Shown piece after piece: positions 47,080-57,165 of a stretch of DNA of 64,000 nucleotides. Made by a program: the position numbers and the translations under genes. The notes beneath the pieces are model-generated. The model saw only the letters and a program-made list of their open reading frames with translations. It was not told the origin of the DNA and searched no databases. Position 1 is the first letter of the stretch. Every line of letters starts with the position of its first letter. The DNA comes from Actinomycetota bacterium (GTDB lineage: Bacteria > Actinomycetota > Geothermincolia > Geothermincolales > RBG-13-55-18): assembly GCA_013178005.1 (NCBI GenBank), contig JABLXL010000006.1, forward strand, positions 24,455 to 88,454, in the 5' to 3' direction.

Positions 47080-48496
47080 AGTCCCCGGTAGTGGTGTATA
47101 AACCAAAAACCCTCTAGCAAAGCAAGGACCACCGTGCCATCCTTTCCTCAAAGGAGTAACTGAGAGACAAAGGAGAAGCACGATGGTCAACCCTACTATG
47201 GACCTTATGGAGTGGTTGCGCAAGCAGCTGGAGGAGGCGGATACGGACCTGCTGAGGGAGATGATGAGGCTGATGGCGGGCATGCTCATGGATGCTGAAG
47301 TAGCCGCCATCTGCGGGGCGGAGTACAGGGAGAGATCGGAGGAGCGCGTGAACTCGCGCAACGGACACCGGATGAGGCCCTGGGACACGCGGGTGGGAAG
47401 TATCGATCTGCCCATACCCAAGCTCAGGGAGGGCAGCTACTTTCCCGCCTGGCTGCTGGAGCCACGCCGGCGGGCGGAGCAGGCGCTTATGAACGTGGTG
47501 GCTGACTCCTGGCTGGCCGGCGTCTCCACCCGCCGGGTGGACAAGCTGATAAAGACCCTGGGGATCGAGGGCATATCCAAGTCCCAGGTATCCCGCATGG
47601 CCAAGGCCTTGGACGAGATGGTGGCCTCCTTCCGCTCTCGCCCCCTTGATGCCGGGCCCTATACCTACCTCTGGCTCGATGCGCTCACCCAGAAGGTGCG
47701 CGAGGGCGGCAGGGTGATGAATGTATCCTGCGTCATCGCCATTGCGGTCAACGCGGACGGGCACCGCGAGGTGTGTGGGGTAGACCTCATAACCACAGAG
47801 GACGGCGCGGGCTGGACGGCGTTCCTCAGGGGTCTGGTGGCCCGCGGGCTCTCCGGGGTGTCTTTGGTCATCTCCGACGCCCACTCCGGTCTGGTCGACG
47901 CCATCGCCGCTTGCCTGCCGGGAGCTGTCTGGCAGAGATGCCGCACCCACTTCGCCCGCAACCTCCTTTGCAAGGTCCCCAAGGCCTCCCAGGACTTAGT
48001 CGCCACCTGCGTGCGCACCATCTTCGCCCAGCCGGACGATAAGAGCGTGTATGCTCAGCACCAGGCGGTGGTGGAGCAGCTGGAGGCACGCTTCCCGGAG
48101 GCGGCGGAGATGCTCGCGGAGGCCCGCGACGACATCCTGGCCTTCGCCTCCTACCCCAAGGCGCACTGGCGGCAGATCTGGTCCAACAACCCACTGGAGC
48201 GGCTCAACCGCGAGGTGCGCAGGCGCACCGACGTGGTGGGTATATTCCCCAACCGGGCGTCGGTGATGCGCCTGGTCGGGGCCGTCCTGGCCGAGCAGCA
48301 CGACGAGTGGATGGTCTGCCGCAGGTACATGAGCCTGGAATCGCTTGCCAAAGCCAGGATGAAGAAGCTCGACGGGAACGCTATCGAGACAGCAGAGAAG
48401 GAGGTGAAAGAGCTCGTGCCGGCAGCCGTCTAGGCTGTCATCATGAGGGGGATGGTATGATGGTGCTTAATACACCACTTGACGGGACTTGGCCGT
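47075..48496 (+). mobile_element. IS256-family-type insertion sequence, 8-bp target duplication TATCCCGT (47067-47074 / 48497-48504)
   Basis: Ends carry an imperfect inverted repeat (AGTCCCCGGTAGTGGTGTAT / AGTCCCGTCAAGTGGTGTAT), encode one transposase and are flanked by identical 8-mers. Confidence 0.92.
47183..48433 (+). CDS. IS256-family (Mutator-type) transposase
   Basis: AAICGAEYRERSEERVNSRNGHRMRPWDTRVGSIDLPIPKLREGSYFP; GVSLVISDAHSGLVDAIAACLPGAVWQRCRTHFARNLL; NNPLERLNREVRRRTDVVGIFPN. Confidence 0.97.
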   Translation: MVNPTMDLMEWLRKQLEEADTDLLREMMRLMAGMLMDAEVAAICGAEYRERSEERVNSRNGHRMRPWDTRVGSIDLPIPKLREGSYFPAWLLEPRRRAEQALMNVVADSWLAGVSTRRVDKLIKTLGIEGISKSQVSRMAKALDEMVASFRSRPLDAGPYTYLWLDALTQKVREGGRVMNVSCVIAIAVNADGHREVCGVDLITTEDGAGWTAFLRGLVARGLSGVSLVISDAHSGLVDAIAACLPGAVWQRCRTHFARNLLCKVPKASQDLVATCVRTIFAQPDDKSVYAQHQAVVEQLEARFPEAAEMLAEARDDILAFASYPKAHWRQIWSNNPLERLNREVRRRTDVVGIFPNRASVMRLVGAVLAEQHDEWMVCRRYMSLESLAKARMKKLDGNAIETAEKEVKELVPAAV

Positions 48497-51215
48497 TATC
48501 CCGTCCCTGTTGTTCGCAATTGCCGAACGTGGTGACATCAAGACCTTCGTAGCGAAGCCCGCACTTGACCTCATCAACCATGACTATAAATACCAAGCGG
48601 TTAAGGGCGAATCTGAGCCCTTATGGGGCACTGACGCTATCTATGAGGCAACCGACCACGTTTACCTCGCAGAGGGCATTTTCGACGCTCTCACGCTGCG
48701 TCAGGCCGGTCTGGCGGCCATGTCGCTGCAGGGCACCGATAACGCAAAGCGAGCGGCAAGGCTACTTGCAGAGATTAACAAGAGGTTCAGTATGCCGAGC
48801 ATTGAGGTGTTACTGGACGGAGATTCCGCGGGAGAGAAAGCCACAGAAGTATTTATATTGACCGCAATCTCTATGGGGCTAACGGGACGTGTAGTCAGGC
48901 TCGATTGGGAGCAGCATTCGGGGGAAACGCACTACGAGGATATCAACGAACTCTTTGTAGGGACGGGTTGCTCACCTGAAGAGCTTAAACGGATAGTAGT
49001 CGATTCTGCAAGGATTTCGGATGAAGAATTCTTGCTGGATATTCTGAGAGACAAACGAAGAAGCCTTAAGAACCTTCTGGCAGAGTATATGCCTTCAAAG
49101 GGGGAGGCAGCCGCCAAATGGCGCCATGCCTGTAAAAAGGCAAGGGGAATAAACCAGAAGGAATTCGAAGAAGAAATACGACAAGCTGAGCAAATCTGCA
49201 ACTTAAGGGAGCCAGTTGTAAAGTCGACAGAAGTTGGGTCAGATTTTTATGACCATGAATTGTCTACCTGTGATTTCTTGCCGTATATAGCAGATGCGCC
49301 AGAAAGCTGCCCTGCCTTGGGGGTATTTATGAGCAGCGATAGACAAGGCGAAGTTCAGCGCTTCTATTCCTTTCCAATTATGGGAGAAAGAATCCTTGGA
49401 GAGGGTAACGAGAAAGTTAAGGCATGTAAGCTTTTAATTGTGACTAGTGATAGGAGCTGTATGTATTATGAGACCCCCCAAGCGCTTTACGAACGCCTGG
49501 GAATTCTCTTTCCCGCAGATGTTCCGCAGTGGTTGAGAAACCAACCGTGGGATAATCGTTGGAGCCGGGAACATATGAAGGACTTTATGCGGGGAGCCGA
49601 TTGGAGCCCCAAGGAGGTATACGAAAAGCTATGCGATAAAATCCGGGAATTGCTGGACCTGGGAAGCATTGCTACAGAGAGCATAGTAGCCCTCTGGATT
49701 ATGGCCACCTATTTCTTTGACATATTTGACGCCTTCCCGTATCTATACGTGTCAGGAGAGATGGGCTCAGGGAAAACGAGGTTGCTCGAGCTACTTGCAC
49801 AAGTATCCTTTAACGGCAATATGCTATCCGGGACAACGGTTGCCGAAGCGGCGCGCAAGATAGACATTGGTCGCGTGACTTTTATCCTTGATGAGGCAGA
49901 AATGCTTGGGGGAGCGAAAAGGGGCGGGGAGGAACGGTATCAAGACCTACGCTTAATATTGCAGGCCGGCTATAAAGCGGGTTCTACCATCGGGAGAGCC
50001 GTCAAGGACAAGGATAAGTGGGACGGGTCTACTGTCGAGTACAATGTATATTCTCCCAAAGCGTTTGCATGTATCGTGCCGCCACACAGGGTACTGCGGT
50101 CAAGGTGTATCGAAATAGCCATGTTGAAAACAGGAAACCGAGACATCAGCAAGAGGCCAATCGACAGCGAAGCTGAAATATGGGAAGAAATCCGGTCGGG
50201 GTGTTATACGATTGGCCTGGGCTATATCAAGCAAGCCATGGAATTGCTGGCAGATAAGGAGAATAAGCTTGTCTATCCTGACTATCTTTCAAACAGGGAG
50301 CAAGAGCTGTGGCTTCCCATTTTGTTGATGGCGAATCTAATAGACCCTAATGGGACAGAGGAAGGGCTGTACGACGAAATCGTTGCGGAGATTAAAAAGA
50401 GACCCCCTAGCTCAAGGGTAGCGGAATACATAGAGAATATTGCCATTGCGCTACAAGCATATGGTGCTATAAACAAAGCCAGTGTCTTCAGAAAGACTAT
50501 TCCAGAAGTTGTTGAAATTGTGAAGGATTTCTTTGGGGGAGAGGAAGAGCAAGCTGAATGGCGTCAAGGTAAGGATGATAATTGGAGACCAACGAAGATT
50601 GATGAAAAAAAAGTATCGACGTTCATAAGGCGGTTTCATATCCCACAAGCGGAAAAGGTTAAAGGAGAATACAAATATAAGTTTAGGGTAAGCGAGCTGG
50701 AACACATTGTCACAGTCTATATAAAGGGGCTTACGGGGGTTGAGGGACAAGATGAAAAGCTTGGAAAGATGGAGAAGATGGTCGAGGCCAGTCATTTGTA
50801 TGACTTCGTGGACGACCCTGATTTTTGTGTCTTGTCGAAAGAAAAATGGAGTAGTACTGAAGAAATCGCAAGGGCTATGCGCCTTTTCTGGAACACAAAG
50901 GCTGAAAGCAATTGGTACTGGGACGAGGAGGAGTTCGGTCCTGCACCCTGGGGCAGCATAAATGACAAGACGCTAAGGACACTCGGGAAGATGGTCTCAC
51001 ATATAAAGGACAATTTGGATATAGAGGCAAAGCGAAATTGGGTTGAAGGAAAGATAGTCCACGGATGGCAGGGCATTTATGTTGAACCTGCGATTTTGAG
51101 AGAATGGGAGGAGAGTGGTAGGAGCGAAAACGAAGCAGATGCTGACAGCGCCAAAGCCGGTATCGACGGGCTTCTTAGGGAAGACGAAAACGTGATAGTT
51201 GCACTCGATGCCTGA
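48489..51215 (+). pseudogene. 3' part of the primase-helicase gene: Toprim-like and superfamily 3-like ATPase region
   Basis: VYLAEGIFDALTLRQAGLAAMSLQGTDNAKRAARLL (Toprim); YLYVSGEMGSGKTRLLELLAQVSFNGN (Walker A); TFILDEAEML. The predicted start is created by IS end sequence. Confidence 0.88.
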
Positions 51216-52051
51216 AACGCAAACATGCATGGAAATGAGACAGACGAAGGCCGCGTTAGACGAAGATAGACTCAAGCAAGATAAGAAGCATGTAAGATGC
51301 ACCAGCAAGCGGAGTAACCCTTGGGGTGATTGCGCTGGAGAAGAGATGAGAATTGGATAACTGGCGGCGATAAGCCCTGCCCTCACGCTCTCCATATCGC
51401 TGAACATAGCGGGCACAATTAAAAAATGCGACGCTTAATAATCTATTCTGTATTATGCTTGGTTAAGCCGGTGCCGATGGATAGGGATTGTTGCCGTTGA
51501 AACTACTCCGAATTGACGTTGGTATTTATCCAGAAACCCTAGTTGAAGTGCAGGTTTACTGTATTCTGCCTGAATAGAGCTTGAAATCACCCCATAATTA
51601 GTAGGGCGTCTATAGAATTTTTTCATAGTTTTCACATTGTCCCTCCCAAGGGCACCCAAATTGGTTTTTCTTATATTATGAGCATTTGCAACAGTAGAGA
51701 CATACTGGTGCAATGGCACAATATTGATAGCCAACGGCACAATTTGGGGCTTTCAACGGCATCATTATGCGTTGGAAGAAGAATAGAAAAGTGATAGTTT
51801 CGTATATGCCCTGCTTATATGAGCTCTAAATCTAATGTTCTCCAGAATACTACCCCACTATGTTTCCAACGGCATATGGATACACTGCCTGGATATGATT
51901 AGACCTAGGGGGGCTCTAGGTCAATATTGCTATCCAAGCAAATACTCCTGCATTTGCGGATAGGCTAAAGCCATACTATGACCAATTCAGTCAGTACCTT
52001 CCCTTACCATAATATTGAAGGCCTAAAACGACCGAAAGAAAGGAGCGACAA

Positions 52052-52525
52052 ATGGCCAAACCGATGACCCGCCAAGAGCGTCTCGAGAGCGACAAACTCG
52101 TCGAGCTTTTCTCCGGCAAACCCCGCACTATGTACCTCGACTTCAACGGCAAGCGGACACGGCTGGACCCTATACCGGAGTTCGCCCATGCTTTCGTCCA
52201 CGCGTTCGACTCAGACGACCTTTTCCCCAATGGTTCCTACAGTGACGTCTTCTTCGCCGGGCGTTGCCCCCGCAAGCGCTTCCTCGCTTGGGCAAGGCGC
52301 TCAGGAATAATTCCCGAAGCCCAGCGCGGCCAGGAGGCTGGCTGGGGGCAGTTCGAGTGGCTAGACGCCCTCTACGGCAGGGCCAAGATATGGCCAGACG
52401 GCGTCCCGGCAACCATCGCAGTCGTGCGCCGACCCCGGGGCGACGTGTTCGTGTTCGGGGTTTACCCCGAGTCGCGTCTGAGCGCCGAACGTGAGCGGTT
52501 CCTGGAATCTTGGTGGGGGCAATGA
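52052..52525 (+). CDS. Hypothetical protein
   Basis: RBS (AAAGGAG) and ATG; MAKPMTRQERLESDKLVELFSGKPRTMYLDFNGKRTRLDPIPEFAHAFVHAFD. Confidence 0.6.
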   Translation: MAKPMTRQERLESDKLVELFSGKPRTMYLDFNGKRTRLDPIPEFAHAFVHAFDSDDLFPNGSYSDVFFAGRCPRKRFLAWARRSGIIPEAQRGQEAGWGQFEWLDALYGRAKIWPDGVPATIAVVRRPRGDVFVFGVYPESRLSAERERFLESWWGQ

Positions 52526-52569
52526 AGGCTACGTCGCTATCCGTAGTAGCCAACATACAATGCTGGGGG

Positions 52570-52696
52570 GCCCGACATCGCCCAGCGAGGCGCAAGGGTT
52601 CCAGCGCAGCCCGGCATCGCCCAGCGAGGCGCGAGGGTCCCACCACAGCCCGAAATCGCCCAGCGGGGCAGCCGCCGCGTTTCGCAGCCCGCAATC
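52570..52696. repeat. 39-bp tandem repeat, three units plus partial fourth (GCCCGRCATCGCCCAGCGAGGCGC...)
   Basis: Units begin at 52570, 52609, 52648 and 52687 (period exactly 39). Confidence 0.85.
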
Positions 52697-53276
52697 CTTT
52701 CTCTGCGTTCAAAGCGCTCTATGCACTCCCAGCCAGGCCATTTGCCTTAGCTGGCAGCACCTTCGGCTACACTGGGATAAGACGGAAAAACGCAGATGGG
52801 TACCCGCAAGAAGGGAGCAAGGAGATGGCCCACAAACCGCCCGCAGAATGCCTTTACCAGGGCTCTTGTCTTGAGCCGACGGCCCGCGTGAGCTTTGTGG
52901 GGGAATCGTGGATGGCAACCCCGGAGTATTTATTAACAGTAGATTACTATAGCAACATTACCATCATTATTATACATAAACAACAAGCAGAGCGCCCCCG
53001 AGGAACCCCAGCAAACAGCCCACTAGGCGCTGTCAGGTGGAGACCTCCCAGAGCGCCGTACGCGTTCGCGCTTTGTGCGCGAAGGAAGTCTTGGGGGGGA
53101 AAGAAGGGCTTATGGGGTGCCGCGGGATGTCGCGGGGGGGCGCAACAGGGCTTTCAGCAGGGAGTTTCCTCATATACGAGGCTTGACCAGCCCTCCGCGG
53201 AGCCGGAGTTGTCACTACCTGTCTGTATAATAATGGAATACCTGGAAGTAATGGGAAGATAAGAAAGGAGACAAAA

Positions 53277-53753
53277 ATGTCTAATGGCTACAACGGCCGC
53301 AACGGCAACAATGGTAAGCGGTATATGCTCGAGGGCTCCAACGGGGACCGGACACGTTTCCGCGGAACCTATAGGAGGAAGAGTACTAAAGAATACGGCA
53401 CGGGCGTGAAGACCAGGCTTTGCTTCGAGGACCTCCGCTTTGCTGGCACGGGCAAGTTCATAGCCCACCACATCTGGGTGAACGACGGCAAGGGGTTTAT
53501 GCGCGCGGGGCTGACTTCGGGGGACATAATTGAGTTCGACGCGCGCGTGTGCAAATACAAGCGTAAGAACGGCAGCGAAGACTACGGGCTGAAATACCCT
53601 ACGAAAATCATTAAAGTCGGGCACGATGGCAATCCTCATCACAGGCGCTACCCCCGGGGTAACAACCTGCTGACCACGGTACTGTGCGGGGAGGGGCTGG
53701 GCGGTATAGCGCCGGACGGGCGGCAGGCGCCGTTTGACATAGACAAGAATTGA
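53277..53753 (+). CDS. Hypothetical small basic protein (possible OB-fold nucleic-acid-binding)
   Basis: RBS GAAAGGAGAC; TRLCFEDLRFAGTGKFIAHHIWVNDGKGFMRAGLTSGDIIEFDARVCKYKRKNGSEDYGLKYPTKIIKVG. The strand/turn pattern is suggestive only. Confidence 0.6.
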   Translation: MSNGYNGRNGNNGKRYMLEGSNGDRTRFRGTYRRKSTKEYGTGVKTRLCFEDLRFAGTGKFIAHHIWVNDGKGFMRAGLTSGDIIEFDARVCKYKRKNGSEDYGLKYPTKIIKVGHDGNPHHRRYPRGNNLLTTVLCGEGLGGIAPDGRQAPFDIDKN

Positions 53754-54193
53754 CGGTAAAAAGACGGCTTCAAAGGAGGTCGAGAAGATGGCGGCGAGTC
53801 CCGGAGGTGTGTGGGACTATATAAGCCGTGTGCACCCTTTCGGCATCGCCTACACCGTGCTTGGCGAAGGGGCCGCCGCCAAGGGCCGGCCAGGGGACGC
53901 GAGCCTTCCGGGGCTGGAGGTGCGGCTGCGGTTGGAGTACACAGCGGCGGCGAGGCCATCATCGCCCTGGACGGAGGCTCCTACCTAATACGGCACGACC
54001 CACAAGAGCTCCCAGTCGGGGTGCTGGAGAGGATATCCTCGTGCGACTCTCCCAGCCCCATGATACGAGGGCTGTTGGAGTCGGCCGAGCGGAACGCGGC
54101 CGCGTCGCCCGGTATGCAGAGGCCCTCGAGGAAGCCGTGGTGGTCAAGGCCCTCTGAGGCGACCTTATAAGGGGCTAGGAGTTAACCGGGCAT

Positions 54194-54247
54194 GGCAGGG
54201 CAGGGCGTCGCAGGGCGTGATGTGTTGAGGCAGGGCAGGGCATCGCA
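54194..54247. repeat. 19-bp direct repeat GGCAGGGCAGGGC(G/A)TCGCA, two copies 35 bp apart
   Basis: Starts at 54194 and 54229, upstream of the ORF at 54296. Confidence 0.7.
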
Positions 54248-54295
54248 AGGAGCAGACGATAACTGTTGGACGAGGCATAAAAAGGAGGAAACGAA

Positions 54296-54634
54296 ATGCC
54301 TTACTACACGACTTGGGGACCGCATTACGGGTGCTGTGGGCATCTACACCGTACGATGGAAGCTGCCTACGACTGCCTGTTCAAAAACCCCAACGATTTG
54401 CCGCGAAAGCGCCGCTTTGGCCGGCAGATTCGGGAGGTGGCCTCCAGAAAGGAGCTGCAGGACTTCGACCCCGAGCTTGGCCCGGGCAAGAGGGTTTCCT
54501 TAAGCCTGGAAGTCACGCCGATAACAACCATCAGGCGGGAGAATCTCGGAAAGGTGAGAAAGGAAAAGCCCGGGAAGCTGCGCTACGCCGCCACCGGGCA
54601 CTTGGTGTTCCCCGAGCGAGACAAGGAGAGCTAA
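54296..54634 (+). CDS. Hypothetical protein
   Basis: Strong RBS AAAAAGGAGGAAACGAAATG; MPYYTTWGPHYGCCGHLHRTMEAAYDCLFKNPNDLPRKRRFG. Confidence 0.6.
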   Translation: MPYYTTWGPHYGCCGHLHRTMEAAYDCLFKNPNDLPRKRRFGRQIREVASRKELQDFDPELGPGKRVSLSLEVTPITTIRRENLGKVRKEKPGKLRYAATGHLVFPERDKES

Positions 54635-57021
54635 GGAGCATACCCCACCACGTCGTGCCCGCCGTCCCAGCCGTTCCAGGAAAAGTACATGGGCCTCTCC
54701 GCCACGATTCCCGGCCCGGACAAGACCCTCAGGCGCGCCGAGAGCTGGTATCCCGCCCCGGCGTGGTCGTTGACCCATAGCGTCACCCGCGTCCCGGCAG
54801 GGACGGCCTCCGTCCTTGCGGGGAGCTGCCCGGCCTCCTGGGTGAGGTAGGTTATCTCCACCACGGCGTCCTCGTCCCCCGGGTTCTGCAGGCAGAGCCA
54901 CTCGTGGAAGCCTTCCCCGGTGTAGCCCTCGGCGAACAGCCATTCGCCTCCCGCCGAGCCAGTCCCGATGACGCAGTGCCCGCCCGTCCAGTCGGCTCCG
55001 TAACCCGTGTAGCGGAAGTACATCGGCCTCTCGGCCAGGAACAGGTCGGCGCAGGACAGCTTCACCGAGACGTCTTTCTCCGTGCCCACCTCTTCGGGTA
55101 CGAACACCGTGCGCCTCTTGCCGGCCCCCACCTCATACGATTTCTCTACGGGCTCCCCCTGGCCAGGCCCGAGCTGGTAGGTGGCCTTCACGGTGATGGC
55201 CTCACCGCCCGGGTTCTGCAGGGTGAGCCATTCCTCGAAACCCCCTCTCGTCGTCCCTTCTGCGAAGCAATACTCCGTTGCTAGCTCGTTCAAGCCCATC
55301 ACGCAGTGCCCGCCGGTCCAGTGCCAATCGCCCCGGCCGGCGTAGTCGAAGTACATCGGTCTCTCGACCACCACTGGCTGGTCGGATAGCAGTTTAAGGG
55401 AATTCTGATACCCCGTCCCGAGCACGTCGTTCACCCGGAAGGTAGCCCGTGACTGCGCCGGCACAGACAAGCCCGCCTTCACGACCTCTCCCGCCTCCTC
55501 GGTCTGGAAGCGGAAGGTGAGGTTGGCGACAGTCGCCCCGGGGTTGAGCACGCAGACGTACTGCTCGAAGCCCGCGCCCGTGTACCCCTCTGCGAAGTAC
55601 CACGTGTCATCGGGAGCCCTCGCCCCCATGGTGTCGTGGCCCCCCGTCCAGGCCCCGTTGTAGGCGAAGTACATCGGCCTCTCCGCCACGATGGGCGAAT
55701 CCGAGCAGACCCGGGCCGAGACCTCCCTGTCTGGCCCCGCGCTTGCGTTCACGTTAACCGTGGCCCTCGATGAGCCCGGTATCGTCAACTCCTCGAGCTT
55801 CCAGGTGCCGTCCTTGCTCAGGTAGAGCACCTGCGCCCTCGCCTCAGCTTCTCCCGGGTTGCCGAGGGTGAGGTACTCCTGAAAACCGTAACCCGTGTAC
55901 CCCTCGGCGAAGTACCAAGCCGTGTCGTAGCCCTCTGGGGGCTGGGGGATGGGGCCGCTGTACCATGCGTAAGGGTCGAAATACGGCTCCCCCGGGTCGG
56001 TGTTGTCCCCGTCGCCGTTCTTATCGCCCGGCACGTAGCCGTGCAGCACGGTGCGGAAAGTGGCCTCGGGGTCGCCCGCCCAGGCGGCGCTACGCCATAT
56101 CGCACCGTTGGTAGTTCCCGGCCGCTTGTTCTTGCGGTAGCGCATCCCGGCCCCGCCCATGTAGGGGTGTGGCCCCTCCAATAGCGTCGCCCCGCTGGAG
56201 CTGTAGTCGGGCACCGCCAGCTGCCCTATGGGCGTGTTGGGGTTGTGCGCCAGCGTGTCCAGGAAACTGGCGGCCGAGGAGAATGGCTTGGCCACGTATG
56301 TCCCCGCCCCAGGGCGCTCCTGGTGCAGGAAGGTGTAGGAATACTCGTTTATCCTGCGCAGGATTTCGGCGTCGGATAGTATCGGCGTGTCTGGGTCGAT
56401 ACTGCTCATCCCGGCGCTGTAGCACGCGCCCACCAGAAGCACCATCGCGTCCTCGTCCAGCTTGACCGGGTACTCGGTGCCGTTGCGGTCCCTCCACGGG
56501 GCGTAGTTCCTGGTGGGGTCGCCCCAGATTTTGCGGCCCTCGCACACGTTGTAGGCGTCAATGGGGTAGCGGTAGTCGTCGTAATGGTCCATGTAGGTCC
56601 CAGCATTGCCTACGACCATGCCCCAGTACTCGTTCCCGTGCCCGTAGTAGACCACCAGGTTGTAGGTGTTGAGCCGGAACATCTCGGCCAGGGTCCAATG
56701 CGTCCATGGGATGGGTTCGGTGTAGTCGGGAGCCGCGGTGTCTTCGTAGCGGTCCACGATGAAGCCCAGCTCGGAGAGCTTGGCCGCGGCCGCGTCGTCG
56801 TCCACGCCGTACTGCGCGCCTGCGGCGCCCAGGCAGTCGATTATGAGCGCCCGGGGCATCCAGGCCGGCTGGGGAGGGGCGGCGTGCGCCACGCCGGGCC
56901 GCGCAAGCCCCGCAAGCCCCGCCGGGCCCATCCCCACCCCCAGGGCCGCTCCAAGCACGAGCAGGCCCGCCAGGGCCAGGCCAACAATCCTATGCCCACC
57001 GATTCCTCGTCTCGTCCTCAT
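54631..57021 (-). CDS. Large secreted protein: N-terminal caspase-like (clan CD peptidase-like) domain plus four WYFAEGYTG repeats
   Basis: Signal peptide; NLVVYYGHGNEYWG and AMVLLVGACYSAGMSS (His...Cys arrangement); repeats WYFAEGYTGYGFQEYLTLGNPGEA, WYFAEGYTGAGFEQYVCVLNPGA, YCFAEGTTRGGFEEWLTLQNPGG, WLFAEGYTGEGFHEWLCLQNPGD. Confidence 0.75.
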   Translation of the reverse strand: MRTRRGIGGHRIVGLALAGLLVLGAALGVGMGPAGLAGLARPGVAHAAPPQPAWMPRALIIDCLGAAGAQYGVDDDAAAAKLSELGFIVDRYEDTAAPDYTEPIPWTHWTLAEMFRLNTYNLVVYYGHGNEYWGMVVGNAGTYMDHYDDYRYPIDAYNVCEGRKIWGDPTRNYAPWRDRNGTEYPVKLDEDAMVLLVGACYSAGMSSIDPDTPILSDAEILRRINEYSYTFLHQERPGAGTYVAKPFSSAASFLDTLAHNPNTPIGQLAVPDYSSSGATLLEGPHPYMGGAGMRYRKNKRPGTTNGAIWRSAAWAGDPEATFRTVLHGYVPGDKNGDGDNTDPGEPYFDPYAWYSGPIPQPPEGYDTAWYFAEGYTGYGFQEYLTLGNPGEAEARAQVLYLSKDGTWKLEELTIPGSSRATVNVNASAGPDREVSARVCSDSPIVAERPMYFAYNGAWTGGHDTMGARAPDDTWYFAEGYTGAGFEQYVCVLNPGATVANLTFRFQTEEAGEVVKAGLSVPAQSRATFRVNDVLGTGYQNSLKLLSDQPVVVERPMYFDYAGRGDWHWTGGHCVMGLNELATEYCFAEGTTRGGFEEWLTLQNPGGEAITVKATYQLGPGQGEPVEKSYEVGAGKRRTVFVPEEVGTEKDVSVKLSCADLFLAERPMYFRYTGYGADWTGGHCVIGTGSAGGEWLFAEGYTGEGFHEWLCLQNPGDEDAVVEITYLTQEAGQLPARTEAVPAGTRVTLWVNDHAGAGYQLSARLRVLSGPGIVAERPMYFSWNGWDGGHDVVGYAP

Positions 57022-57165
57022 CGAGCATCACCTCGCCGCTTCAACGGGCCATGCCGGGATACGCCTATTTCGCCCCGCCCTGCCCGACGGGGCGTGCCGC
57101 CAATGCCGCTCTCCTTGGGCCGCCGGGGCACCACCCCGGCGGCCGCGGCATCGCCAGCACTAGCG

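Noticed and set aside
51453-51740. 95-aa minus-strand ORF after the primase-helicase
   Set aside because: No RBS or recognisable motif, lies in an AT-rich likely non-coding region.
53788-54170. Overlapping short ORFs in three frames downstream of the 53277 gene
   Set aside because: One may be a decayed or frameshifted gene (strong RBS before 53788), but no frame is clearly supported, so none is called.
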